DNA of 8,235 bases, from contig SLLY01000043.1 of the NCBI GenBank assembly GCA_007133845.1, forward strand, positions 1 to 8,235, read 5' to 3'. Positions 1-7,281 of the stretch are shown one piece after another; the first letter of the stretch is position 1; each line of letters starts with the position of its first letter. Origin of the DNA: Candidatus Woesearchaeota archaeon. Lineage in GTDB: Archaea; Nanobdellota; Nanobdellia; CSSed11-243R1. A program made the translations under genes and the position numbers. The notes below the pieces were generated by a model. It worked only from the letters and a program-made list of their open reading frames with translations, had not been told where the DNA came from and did not search any database.

Positions 1-27
1 ATTTTTTTAATTTTAAAATAGTAAATG

Positions 28-369
28 TTATTTTATTTTCCAAACATCATTTATTTTTATTTTATCTTTTTTCTTAAAATTTGTAGTTTCAAAAATATAC
101 ATGGCGGGTTTTTTTGAAGAATATTTTTTAAATGGTTTTGTTTTTTTTACATCCACTACCTTTAGATTTTTGTCAAGCCAAACAACTAAAAGAGGATTGC
201 AAAAACAAGTATGTATTGCAGACAAGAATTTGCTTTCAGAATTATTTTTCAATAGAAAATCTCCATCTTTCCAGAACATCATACCAATCATTTTTTCAAA
301 AGGATTTTCTAATAGTTTTGTATCTTTGCTTATAATTTTATTCCCTGATTTAATTTTGATTTTTTTCAT
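28..369 (-). CDS. DUF192 family protein
   Basis: A 113-residue protein that matches the DUF192 family by its motif order. There is an early G-M-M-F segment (residues 29-32, in KMIGMMF), a central core around residues 50-75 with a PLLVVWLD strand and a following KVVDV strand, and a late PAMYIFET strand near 88-95. The biochemical function of DUF192 is not established. Many family members are exported, but no signal peptide or membrane segment is visible here, so this copy is probably cytoplasmic. It starts two bases after the rps2 stop codon and is the only internal gene without a recognisable Shine-Dalgarno, so translation may depend on coupling to rps2. The start is supported because the family motif begins near the N-terminus. 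It is the last gene of the series. The family call is good; the role is unknown. Confidence 0.75.
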   Translation of the reverse strand: MKKIKIKSGNKIISKDTKLLENPFEKMIGMMFWKDGDFLLKNNSESKFLSAIHTCFCNPLLVVWLDKNLKVVDVKKTKPFKKYSSKKPAMYIFETTNFKKKDKIKINDVWKIK

Positions 370-371
370 AA

Positions 372-959
372 TCAGAAACTTTCAAAAGGTACATCTGGTT
401 CTGCAGTTTTTTGAATTGTACCTCTATTTCTTAAATATTCTCTTGCGAGTACATAATAGACTACTGAAAGAGATTTGTTACCTTTGTTATTACAGGGAAT
501 TACTAAATCTATGTTCGAAGTTATATTATTTGTATCGCATATAGCAATTACAGGGATATTAGATTTAACTGCATCATCTACAACTTGTTTATCTAACCAT
601 GGGTCAGATACTATTACTATATCGGGCTCTATGAATTTATCAAAAGAAGGATTTGTCATAGTACCTGGTAAATACCTTCCAGCTATTTCTTTTGCACCAG
701 TTGCTTTTGCAAAAGCTCTAATTGCTTTATGTCCATTTTCTCTTCTACAAACAACTAATATTTTTTCTGGTTCATAATTAGATATTAATTTAGCTGCGAT
801 GTTTAATCTTTCATCTATTTTAGAAATATCTAATACATGCAATCCATCTTGTCTTGTTTTATATATGTAAGGTTCCATAAATCCTGTTTTGTATTTTGCG
901 CCAATATGTATTCCAGCTTGCAAATATTTATCCAATGGAACTAAAAGATTTTCTGTCAT
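372..959 (-). CDS. rps2: 30S ribosomal protein uS2 (S2)
   Basis: A 195-residue small-subunit ribosomal protein of the archaeal/eukaryotic (RPSA/Sa) type. It lies at the head-platform side of the 30S subunit. Signature stretches are an N-terminal YLQAGIHIGA (12-21), the LHVLDISKIDERL block (40-52), GRYLPGTMTNP (94-104) and EPDIVIVSDPWLDKQ (111-125). A further conserved segment, IPVIAICDTNN (135-145), is typical of the Rossmann-like core. The length is normal for archaeal uS2, with little C-terminal extension. It begins two bases after the enolase stop, and its Shine-Dalgarno GGTGA lies in the last codons of that gene. The order rpoK-eno-rps2 is a well-known archaeal arrangement, which supports both identity and co-transcription. 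Confidence 0.96.
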   Translation of the reverse strand: MTENLLVPLDKYLQAGIHIGAKYKTGFMEPYIYKTRQDGLHVLDISKIDERLNIAAKLISNYEPEKILVVCRRENGHKAIRAFAKATGAKEIAGRYLPGTMTNPSFDKFIEPDIVIVSDPWLDKQVVDDAVKSNIPVIAICDTNNITSNIDLVIPCNNKGNKSLSVVYYVLAREYLRNRGTIQKTAEPDVPFESF

Positions 960-961
960 TT

Positions 962-2119
962 TTATTCACCTTTTATTTCAAGTAGACGATTTATTTTTGA
1001 GACTCTTTCTCCACCACCAATACCTATTTTCATAATTGGTATTTGTAATCCAACTGAAAGGTCCGCAAGTATATCGTCATTTGTCTCTCCAGACCTATGC
1101 GAAATTATTGTTTTATATTTATATTTTTTTGCTAATTCAACAAATTCTATCGTTTTTTTCAAAGAACCTATTTGATTAGGTTTTACAATAACTGCATTAC
1201 ATGCACCAAGCTTTATTCCTTTTTTAAGCCTTTCGGGACATGTTGCAAATAAATCATCTCCAACTACTAAACAATTTTTTCCTATTTGTTTTGTTAATTC
1301 AACATATCCTTTAAAATCTTCTTCATCAAGAGGATCTTCTACGAAATACATATCATATTTTTCTTGAAGCATTTTTATGAATTTTATTTGCTGCATCTGA
1401 TCTTTATTTTTGTTTGGAAGTCCCATTTTACCATCTTTTTTTATTGGAGATATGTTTCTATATACATATTTTCCATTTTTGTAAAATTCAGATGCTGCTG
1501 CATCTATTCCGATTTTAAATTTTTCATTATAACTTCTTAATATTTTGAGTGCTTTTTCATCAGAAACATCTATAACCCATCCACCTTCTAAATCACGTCC
1601 GTGGTGTCCCCAATCTTTTTTTACTTTAGCATAAATGTTCATATTTTTTTCTATATCATTTATTTCTTGAAGAACTAAAAATTCTTGAAAACTAGGAGAA
1701 TTTTTTCCAGCATGTTCTCCGCCACCAATAATCTTATTTAGAACTGCAGGTATCTTTTTCTTTTTTGTAAATAATTTCCAAACTGGCACCTTTTTTTCTG
1801 CAGCAAGAGCTCTCAATAAAGAGTATGTAATTGCAAGTGTAACATTTCCACCGTACTTTTCATTCTTTTTTTCATATTCTAAAATATCGTTCAAAGAATT
1901 TATTTTTGTTCTGACTAAAGAACGTTTTATTTTTGTATTCACATTTTTTACTGCTTTATCAATTCCACCAGTATATTCGATTACTTCGTGAGTTCCTGTT
2001 GAAGTGCCTTTTGGCACAGAACTCTTAAAAATACCTTTATTTGTCTCTATTGAAACTTCTAATGCATATTCAACTATAGAATTTATTATTTTTCTTGCTT
2101 TTACTTTTTTAACTTTCAT
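962..2119 (-). CDS. eno: enolase (phosphopyruvate hydratase), short and divergent
   Basis: Predicted to interconvert 2-phosphoglycerate and phosphoenolpyruvate in cytoplasmic glycolysis/gluconeogenesis. Aligned by eye to bacterial and yeast enolases, the active-site residues are present: Ser40 in the mobile loop, His136, Gln145-Glu146, Glu178 in LEGG, metal ligands Asp206, Glu261 and Asp288, Lys313, Ser340-His341-Arg342 in SHRSGET, and Lys364. It is 385 residues long, against roughly 410-430 for most archaeal enolases. The C-terminus stops soon after GGGERVSKINRLL. The Glu146-Glu178 segment is also shorter than in E. coli. The usual N-terminal DSRGNPT signature reads NSIVEYA (13-19), and PSGAST reads PKGTST. 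Retained catalytic residues argue for an active enzyme, but a specialised paralogue cannot be excluded. It follows rpoK by 12 bases and has a GGTG-type Shine-Dalgarno. Confidence 0.88.
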   Translation of the reverse strand: MKVKKVKARKIINSIVEYALEVSIETNKGIFKSSVPKGTSTGTHEVIEYTGGIDKAVKNVNTKIKRSLVRTKINSLNDILEYEKKNEKYGGNVTLAITYSLLRALAAEKKVPVWKLFTKKKKIPAVLNKIIGGGEHAGKNSPSFQEFLVLQEINDIEKNMNIYAKVKKDWGHHGRDLEGGWVIDVSDEKALKILRSYNEKFKIGIDAAASEFYKNGKYVYRNISPIKKDGKMGLPNKNKDQMQQIKFIKMLQEKYDMYFVEDPLDEEDFKGYVELTKQIGKNCLVVGDDLFATCPERLKKGIKLGACNAVIVKPNQIGSLKKTIEFVELAKKYKYKTIISHRSGETNDDILADLSVGLQIPIMKIGIGGGERVSKINRLLEIKGE

Positions 2120-2131
2120 TATATCACACCA

Positions 2132-2323
2132 TTAAGCAACTTCTACTTTTTCAGGATTTTCTCTTTTTACACTAATTGGTAATACACCTTCTTCAAATTC
2201 TTTTCTTGCTATTTCCACTGGATTTATTTTAGCATCCCTATTTATTAATATTGGAGCGCCCATTGATATTTGAAGTGCTCTTGCTCCTATTATCCTTGCC
2301 CTTTCATATTTTGTGAATTCCAT
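2132..2323 (-). CDS. rpoK: DNA-directed RNA polymerase subunit K (Rpb6 homologue)
   Basis: A 63-residue protein, normal in size for archaeal RpoK and lacking the acidic N-terminal tail of eukaryotic Rpb6. It matches the family almost end to end: the [20 protein letters not shown] core at residues 3-22 is a hallmark of RpoK/Rpb6/omega, followed by APILI and a [16 protein letters not shown] segment (36-51). The subunit clamps the largest polymerase subunit and helps assembly. It is preceded at a 10-base gap by rrp42, with AGGTG as Shine-Dalgarno seven bases before the ATG. It is followed by eno and rps2, as in many archaea. Its usual upstream partners (rpl13, rps9, rpoN) are not here; rrp42 takes their place. 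Confidence 0.96.
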   Translation of the reverse strand: MEFTKYERARIIGARALQISMGAPILINRDAKINPVEIARKEFEEGVLPISVKRENPEKVEVA

Positions 2324-2333
2324 TTTTATACAC

Positions 2334-3113
2334 CTATAAATGTTTTCTCAATTCTTTTGCCTTTTCTAAACCAATCTCTATACATTTATAAATTTCATCT
2401 TTTGTAACTCCTGCAGTTCCACCCTTTTGCATACCATTTATTATGCCATCTTCGTCAGTTATTACAGTTACTCTCGCATCTGAAACATCTTCTTCATCAA
2501 AATTAGGGTCTGTGATTAAATAATCCCCAGTTTTAATAACAGTGCAAGAGATAGGTTTTTTATTTATTGGAAGTTTTTCTGTATGTTCATTATAATTTAT
2601 TCTTCCATCTTCTTCAATTTTTGGAAATCTAGCGTCCAATAATGCAGCTATAGCTGAAAGAGCAGAAGCATCAATTAAATTTCCATCGTGATTTTGTACG
2701 AATACATCTATAAAAACAGTCCAAACTTTTTCACCTTCTTTTATACATAATTTTTTTACATCTATTGCACCACTTTCTCTTATACCTCTATCTACAATTC
2801 TTGCAAGTTCGACTGCTTTCTCTCCAGGTCTTCCAGGTTCAAATTCTGGTGAAGACATAGCAGTAAATTCTCCTGTTACAATCATTGTTCCTTCGTCTGG
2901 ACTGTCTGGATAAGGTTCACCAACTTCTAATTTTACACCACATATAACTTTTGTTTTACCAATAGTTACTAACGCACTTCCCTCTGCATTTTTTGAAACC
3001 CCAGTTTCGATTATAATAGGTTCTCTATAATCTAAAAGTCCCCTACCATCAGGTCTATTGTTTTTTTCATATAATTCCAAAACATATTTTTTAAAATTTT
3101 CTTTATTTACCAT
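2334..3113 (-). CDS. rrp42: exosome complex component Rrp42
   Basis: A 259-residue RNase PH-fold subunit of the archaeal exosome. It forms the hexameric ring with Rrp41 and contributes to RNA binding, while the phosphorolytic chemistry is done by Rrp41. Visible signatures are [11 protein letters not shown] (20-30), [17 protein letters not shown] (45-61), [20 protein letters not shown] (91-110), [25 protein letters not shown] (137-161) and a C-terminal helix ending at Leu259. The length is typical. FAU-1 ends three bases upstream, and its final codons carry a strong AAGGAGGA Shine-Dalgarno. An out-of-frame ATG lies directly after the Shine-Dalgarno; the next ATG, seven bases from the Shine-Dalgarno, is the in-frame start. 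Elsewhere in archaea this gene normally follows rrp41 directly; here FAU-1 separates them. Confidence 0.96.
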   Translation of the reverse strand: MVNKENFKKYVLELYEKNNRPDGRGLLDYREPIIIETGVSKNAEGSALVTIGKTKVICGVKLEVGEPYPDSPDEGTMIVTGEFTAMSSPEFEPGRPGEKAVELARIVDRGIRESGAIDVKKLCIKEGEKVWTVFIDVFVQNHDGNLIDASALSAIAALLDARFPKIEEDGRINYNEHTEKLPINKKPISCTVIKTGDYLITDPNFDEEDVSDARVTVITDEDGIINGMQKGGTAGVTKDEIYKCIEIGLEKAKELRKHL

Positions 3114-3116
3114 TTT

Positions 3117-4472
3117 TCATTCCTCCTTTAAAATGTTATTAGCAATTTCTTCGGCTTTTTCAGCCAACTCGTTTTTTATATAACCTTTTTCTTTCATTAA
3201 ATTTAACTTTTTTTTATCAACTATTTTTTTATTACCTTCTTTTTCAACTACATCAATTTCTAAATCTATATATCTAGCAAATTTTGGAAAAACTTCTATT
3301 GGTGTGTTAATATTGTAATATATGCCTTTTTGATAATCATTTTTATCAAAATAAATATGTTTTAACACCCAACTATTCGGCTCGAAAGTAGTTTTTGCAT
3401 AATCTCCCTTTTCTATTTTTCCACCAATACCATCAAATCTTCCACCTGATTTTAATCTTCTTTTTAATGTTATTTTTTCACCATCCACAGAATCAACTAT
3501 TCCTTTAAAATTTATTTCTCTACCACTTATTTTTTTATGTTTTATCTCGTAAAACATACCTTTTTTTGGACCATTTTTTTCTAAAACTTTATTTATTTTT
3601 TCAGATATTATATTGTCATCTATGTTTTCAAGCAACTCCGCAAAATCTACAAGAATACTCTGTCCTCCAGATTTCAAAAAATGATGTCCTATAATAGTGT
3701 TTAAAACTTTTTTTCTTATTATATCTAAATCTTTTTTAGTGTGGGGTCCAAAATTAACATAAAATACATCTAATCCTCCCTCTATTAATTGGGGTTTTTC
3801 TAAAGCATCAAATTTTTTCTTTATTTCCTTTTCTTTCTCGTAAAGAGATTTTATTTCATTTTTCAATATTTCAGTATCTTTTCCTTTTGCTAAAGCTTTC
3901 CAAAGTACTCCCCAACCTTCTTCTTTAAAATTTTCACTAATTTCCTTAATTCTCTGTATTTCTTCATCTTCTTTTATATGTTTAGAAATTTTTGTAAAAC
4001 CATTTTTGATTAATATTGCATTTTCTCCAAATATCCTTAAATTAGTTGAAAGAATTTTTTTATTGTTTATTATCGCTTTTACTTGCACTATTATTTTTTC
4101 TCCCTCTTTCAAAAACCCCCAATAATCGTGAAGGTTTAAAATCCCCTCTCCTTCTCCTATATCCACAATTACTTTATCTGATTTGGTGCTTTTTATTACA
4201 CCACAATATATAGAACCGGTTTCTATTTTCTTAATGACTATATCAAAAAAATTTTCTTTTAAAATATCTACAATTTTTTCCGAATTGTCTCCACTAACTA
4301 CAATACCATTTAAATCATCTATGTCATATATCAATGTTGTAGCAGATTTTTCGTTATCTTCCATATCTAATCTTTTTGACATTATTTCAGAAGGTTGAAC
4401 TACTTCTATCTCATTGCTTTTAAATAGAGTAGTAAGGGCGGTAGAATAAATACCCCTTATTTTAACTTTCAT
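3117..4472 (-). CDS. FAU-1 family RNase E/G-like RNA-binding protein
   Basis: A 451-residue protein matching the archaeal FAU-1 family (probable ribonuclease/AU-rich RNA-binding protein). The N-terminal part (about 1-80) is RNase E/G-like. An S1-type OB fold follows near 85-140, with GSIYCGVIKS and VIVDIGEGEGILNL. A lysine- and glutamate-rich, probably coiled helical segment lies at about 195-228. A family core near 235-280 contains FGPHTKKDLDIIRKK, GHHFLKSGG and VDFAELL. The C-terminus is a DUF402 domain, recognised by KSGGRFDGIGGKIEKGDYA (341-359) and NINTPIEVFPKFARYIDLEID (387-407). Family members are reported to bind AU-rich RNA and to take part in 5S rRNA processing. I cannot identify the catalytic Asp pair of bacterial RNase E, so nuclease activity is not shown by sequence. 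The ATG directly abuts the rrp41 stop, with GGGTGA as Shine-Dalgarno. The position between rrp41 and rrp42 is unusual. Confidence 0.88.
   Translation of the reverse strand: MKVKIRGIYSTALTTLFKSNEIEVVQPSEIMSKRLDMEDNEKSATTLIYDIDDLNGIVVSGDNSEKIVDILKENFFDIVIKKIETGSIYCGVIKSTKSDKVIVDIGEGEGILNLHDYWGFLKEGEKIIVQVKAIINNKKILSTNLRIFGENAILIKNGFTKISKHIKEDEEIQRIKEISENFKEEGWGVLWKALAKGKDTEILKNEIKSLYEKEKEIKKKFDALEKPQLIEGGLDVFYVNFGPHTKKDLDIIRKKVLNTIIGHHFLKSGGQSILVDFAELLENIDDNIISEKINKVLEKNGPKKGMFYEIKHKKISGREINFKGIVDSVDGEKITLKRRLKSGGRFDGIGGKIEKGDYAKTTFEPNSWVLKHIYFDKNDYQKGIYYNINTPIEVFPKFARYIDLEIDVVEKEGNKKIVDKKKLNLMKEKGYIKNELAEKAEEIANNILKEE
3121..3128 (-). promoter_or_regulatory. strong Shine-Dalgarno of rrp42 within the FAU-1 gene end
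   Basis: AAGGAGGA forms the final sense codons of the FAU-1 gene and lies seven bases before the rrp42 ATG. It is one of the strongest sites in the window and would let rrp42 be translated well despite the inserted gene. Confidence 0.8.
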
Positions 4473-5168
4473 CTATTCACCCATATTTTGATACTTCTTC
4501 TTAAGCGCATTTTTCTGGACTTCATAAACTTTTTCACAGCTTTTTATTCCAAGTTCTATAACTTCTTTCATTTTTTTGTTTGGAAGTTTTCCATCCAATT
4601 GTAAAAGAGTTATTTTTTTCATTCTTGGCATATATGCTATTGGTATGTCTGTTGCACCTTCGATATCTTCCTCTTCTTTATTTATATCTACAACAACTTG
4701 GTCTTTGTAATGTCCAACCGCTACAGAAGAAACCATATCCTTCATTGCAATACCTGCATCTGCTAGTGCTAATGATGCCGCACTTATTGCTGCACATCTT
4801 GTTCCTGCATTTGCCTGTATAATATTTGTGTAAAGTTCTATCTGTGTTTTTGGATATTCTTTTAGAAAAATAGATGGCAAAACAGAATTTTTTATAACCA
4901 TGCTTAATTCGACGCTTCTTCTATTTGGCCCAGGTCTTTTTCTTTCTGGAACTGAAAAAGGATACAAGTCGTAATAGCTTCTAATAATTGCTTTTTCAGG
5001 ATCTTCCATATGTCTTGGTAATACATTTGTAGGTCCATATACTCCCGCCATAGCGATTGTATCTCCCACTTTAAACATAGCAGAACCATCTGCTTGTTCT
5101 ATAACTCCAACTTCTGCTTCCATTGGACGTATTTCATCTGGTTTTCTATTATCTGGTCTTTTAGTCAT
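4473..5168 (-). CDS. rrp41: exosome complex exonuclease subunit Rrp41
   Basis: The catalytic RNase PH-fold subunit of the archaeal exosome. It degrades RNA 3' to 5' by phosphorolysis and, in other archaea, can also add A-rich tails. It has 231 residues from the chosen ATG. Signatures are RPDNRKPDEIRP (4-15), a PERKRPGPNRRS stretch (74-85) whose Arg83-Arg84 match the RNA/phosphate-binding arginines, and QANAGTRCAAISAASLALADAG (118-139). EEEDIEGATDIP (165-176) contains Asp168 and Asp174, equivalent by spacing to the Sulfolobus catalytic pair Asp182 and Asp188. A GTG nine bases further upstream (5177) would add three residues, but it sits inside the Shine-Dalgarno AAGGTG, so the ATG at 5168 is preferred. 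The gene overlaps rrp4 by eight bases. Confidence 0.96.
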   Translation of the reverse strand: MTKRPDNRKPDEIRPMEAEVGVIEQADGSAMFKVGDTIAMAGVYGPTNVLPRHMEDPEKAIIRSYYDLYPFSVPERKRPGPNRRSVELSMVIKNSVLPSIFLKEYPKTQIELYTNIIQANAGTRCAAISAASLALADAGIAMKDMVSSVAVGHYKDQVVVDINKEEEDIEGATDIPIAYMPRMKKITLLQLDGKLPNKKMKEVIELGIKSCEKVYEVQKNALKKKYQNMGE

Positions 5169-5853
5169 TTTTAACACCTTCCAACATTTCTTTAATTCTA
5201 TCAGTCAAACCGTTTGTGTGCGCTTGCGCTTCAATCATATCAACAGCCTTTTCAACAAGTCGCTGTCCTTCTGCAGGACCATTTATCCATATGTATCCAT
5301 TTTGTCCCACATGAATTCTACAGTTTGTTTTTTCTTTTATCATTCCTATCATACTACCCTTTTTTCCGATTAATCTTGGAACTTTGCTATATGAAATTTT
5401 TAATAATCTTCCACCTTCTAATTTTCTAGCTCCATAGCTTTTCATCGTTAGACTTATCATTTTTGATTTTGTTACGTTTGTAACTTTTACAGAAATTATA
5501 TCTCCTATATCGAAATATTTACTTATATCTGCTTTGGATAAGTCTACATATTCTTTGACTGCATCACTTACAGTTAAATTTATGTGATATGGGCAGCCTA
5601 TATCTATCGACCATGTTGAGAAACCAATATCTCTAACTATTCCAACTACGTCATCTCCTCCTTTGGGCATATATTGTCCTTTTAATGGGATAACTTTTAT
5701 AACGTGTTTTCGAACCTCTAAAAGTCCCAAATTTTTGGAGAATATGCTTTCACCTTCTCTAAATGTTCCTGTTGAAGGTAAAAAATCCATACCTTTTGCA
5801 ATTTCCTCACCAGGAATTACAATGTTTTTTTCTTCAATTAATAATTCACTCAT
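5161..5853 (-). CDS. rrp4: exosome complex RNA-binding subunit Rrp4
   Basis: A 230-residue cap subunit of the archaeal exosome. It sits on the Rrp41/Rrp42 ring and feeds RNA into the central pore. Three parts can be seen. An N-terminal domain (about 1-60) contains VIPGEEIA. An S1 domain (about 64-140) contains GDDVVGIVRDIGFSTWSIDIG. A KH domain (about 148-215) carries a GKKG loop at 163-166 and the exosome-typical NGYIWINGP strand. The C-terminal AHTNGLTDRI motif (211-220) is characteristic of archaeal Rrp4. The size is normal. Its Shine-Dalgarno GGTGAT is embedded in the last two codons of the SDO1 gene, two bases upstream. It is followed with overlap by rrp41, the standard archaeal order. 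No csl4 gene is present in this window. Confidence 0.96.
   Translation of the reverse strand: MSELLIEEKNIVIPGEEIAKGMDFLPSTGTFREGESIFSKNLGLLEVRKHVIKVIPLKGQYMPKGGDDVVGIVRDIGFSTWSIDIGCPYHINLTVSDAVKEYVDLSKADISKYFDIGDIISVKVTNVTKSKMISLTMKSYGARKLEGGRLLKISYSKVPRLIGKKGSMIGMIKEKTNCRIHVGQNGYIWINGPAEGQRLVEKAVDMIEAQAHTNGLTDRIKEMLEGVKND
5175..5180 (-). promoter_or_regulatory. Shine-Dalgarno that decides the rrp41 start
   Basis: AAGGTG lies inside the 3' end of rrp4, six bases before the ATG at 5168. It contains the alternative GTG codon (5177-5175), which has no well-placed Shine-Dalgarno of its own. The ATG is therefore the better start, leaving an eight-base overlap with rrp4. Confidence 0.75.
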
Positions 5854-5855
5854 TT

Positions 5856-6548
5856 TTAATCACCTTTTTCATCTATTTGAACATCTCCACTAGTTTTTTT
5901 ATTTAATTCGTCTATAAATCCTTCCACCATTCTTGGCAGTATTTTAACTTTTGCTTTTAATGCTCCGCTTTGGAGCCATTCATCTTTAACAATTTCTCCA
6001 TACTTTTTCAATATTCCATAACAAGCTGCAGAATACTGAGCAGGAATAATCACTTCAAATTTTCTTTCTTCAAAACTAATTGGAATTATACTTCTCAAGC
6101 TTTCAACAATTGGTTTCATTTGCTCTTCTGCAGATCTGAATGGATGTATATTTAGATTTATTTGTTCCATAGCAAGTTCTATTCTTTTTGGAGGAATGGG
6201 ATTTTTTGTCTTTGCGTCTATCGCATTCTCCGATATTTTTGAAATTATTTGTTTTTTCTTTTCATTTGAAAGTTTTCTTTTGTAATCTGCTGTTATGTTT
6301 ATATCTCCCTTGTTTATTATTTCTCTCGCTATGTCTTCTATATTATCTGTTTCAAAATTTTCATACAAATTAGGTGCAACATCACCTTTTCTTGCGTCTT
6401 TAAAAACATTCATAACTGCAAGAACACTTCGTATATTTACATCTTCGCCCTTTCTTAGTTTTAATGCTTGTTCACAATCAACAAGTATTTCAAACTTTTG
6501 TCCATCTTTTTCTAAAGTAGCTATTACAGCTTCGTCTACGTTTACCAT
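5856..6548 (-). CDS. sdo1: ribosome maturation protein SDO1/SBDS homologue
   Basis: A 230-residue archaeal SBDS protein. In eukaryotes SBDS works with the GTPase EFL1 to release the anti-association factor eIF6 from the 60S subunit; a related role in 50S maturation is inferred in archaea. The three-domain layout is visible. The N-terminal FYSH domain (about 1-85) contains KFEILVD and ends with INKGDINITADYKR. A helical middle domain (about 95-160) contains KNPIPPKRIELAMEQI and HPFRSAEEQMKPIVESLR. The C-terminal EF-G domain V-like fold (about 161-215) contains KFEVIIPAQYSAACYGIL. The short tail after residue 216 is acidic and charged. It lies between psmA and rrp4, exactly its place in the archaeal exosome-proteasome superoperon. 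GAGG eight bases before the ATG is the Shine-Dalgarno. Confidence 0.96.
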   Translation of the reverse strand: MVNVDEAVIATLEKDGQKFEILVDCEQALKLRKGEDVNIRSVLAVMNVFKDARKGDVAPNLYENFETDNIEDIAREIINKGDINITADYKRKLSNEKKKQIISKISENAIDAKTKNPIPPKRIELAMEQINLNIHPFRSAEEQMKPIVESLRSIIPISFEERKFEVIIPAQYSAACYGILKKYGEIVKDEWLQSGALKAKVKILPRMVEGFIDELNKKTSGDVQIDEKGD

Positions 6549-6559
6549 GTTATTTTCCT

Positions 6560-7276
6560 CTATTTGAGTATTTTATTTACTTCGGATTTAGTCAATTTTT
6601 TAAAACCTTGTTCCGCAGACACAACAGCGACATCAACTCTTTCTCTGCTAAATTCAGAACCTAATGCTTTTTTTAATGCAGACATACCTAATTCAATACC
6701 CTCTTCTGTGCTTAAATTTTCTTTATACTTTGTTTCTAATACTTCCTTTACTTTTCCCGCTCCTTCTCCTATGCTTGTTGCTTTATATTCAAAGTATATT
6801 CCGCTGGGTTCTGTAAGGAAAAGTCTTGGACCTGTTTTGTCAACACCACCTATTAAGAGCGCTACACCAAAAGGTCTAACTCCTCCATATTGTGTATATA
6901 TATGTTGTTGGTCGCTGACGTCCTTAACTAAAGATAGAACATCAATTGTTTCGTCATATATTATTTTGTGGCTTTGAGCCGAAGTTTGCGCTTTTTGTAT
7001 AAGAGTTCTTCCGTCCGACATTATCCCTGTTGCTGTTGAACCGATGTGTTTGTCTATTTGAAATATTTTTTGAACACTATCAGCTACAATTAATTTTTCT
7101 GCAACTTTTTTATCTGCCATTAATACAATTCCATCTTTACATACTAATCCGATGGTTGTTGCGCCTTGGGAAACAGTTTTTTTTGCGTATTCAACCTGAA
7201 GTATTCTTCCATCAGGAGAAAAAACCGTTATCGCCCTATCATATCCCATAATATCATGGGGCACATTTTTTACCAT
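6560..7276 (-). CDS. psmA: 20S proteasome alpha subunit
   Basis: A 238-residue non-catalytic subunit that forms the outer rings of the 20S proteasome, gating the entry pore and docking the PAN or Cdc48 unfoldase. The gate/YDR motif is at residues 12-14 in GYDRAITVFSPDGRILQVEYA, the hallmark of archaeal and eukaryotic alpha subunits. Other conserved blocks are ADKKV (54-58), YTQYGGVRPFGVALLIGGVD (127-146) and the SIGEGAGKVKEVLE region (168-181). No catalytic N-terminal threonine is expected or seen. The length is typical. The beta subunit is not in this window. The preceding gene's last codons and stop (CGG AGG TAA) form a GGAGGT Shine-Dalgarno seven bases before the ATG, so translation of the two genes is closely linked. 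Confidence 0.97.
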   Translation of the reverse strand: MVKNVPHDIMGYDRAITVFSPDGRILQVEYAKKTVSQGATTIGLVCKDGIVLMADKKVAEKLIVADSVQKIFQIDKHIGSTATGIMSDGRTLIQKAQTSAQSHKIIYDETIDVLSLVKDVSDQQHIYTQYGGVRPFGVALLIGGVDKTGPRLFLTEPSGIYFEYKATSIGEGAGKVKEVLETKYKENLSTEEGIELGMSALKKALGSEFSRERVDVAVVSAEQGFKKLTKSEVNKILK

Positions 7277-7281
7277 ATATT

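Noticed and set aside
1..27. Possible transcription terminator after the DUF192 gene
   Set aside because: On the minus strand the 27 bases after the stop contain only one short TTTT and are mostly A-rich. No hairpin is seen and the window ends, so a terminator cannot be supported.
101..544. Plus-strand open frame of 147 codons opposite the DUF192 and rps2 genes
   Set aside because: It is antisense to two well-supported genes, crosses their junction, and encodes a phenylalanine- and leucine-rich product with no recognisable motif, as expected from the complement of A-rich coding sequence.
3117..4472. True bacterial-type RNase E/G or horizontal transfer from bacteria
   Set aside because: The C-terminal DUF402 domain and the family core match archaeal FAU-1, the base composition resembles the neighbours, and the RNase E catalytic Asp pair is not evident.
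5169..5177. GTG at 5177 as the rrp41 start
   Set aside because: The GTG is part of the Shine-Dalgarno serving the ATG at 5168, and the three extra residues are not part of the conserved Rrp41 N-terminus.
6564..6977. Plus-strand open frame of 137 codons opposite psmA
   Set aside because: It lies fully antisense to a clear proteasome alpha gene, has low-complexity composition and shows no family motif.
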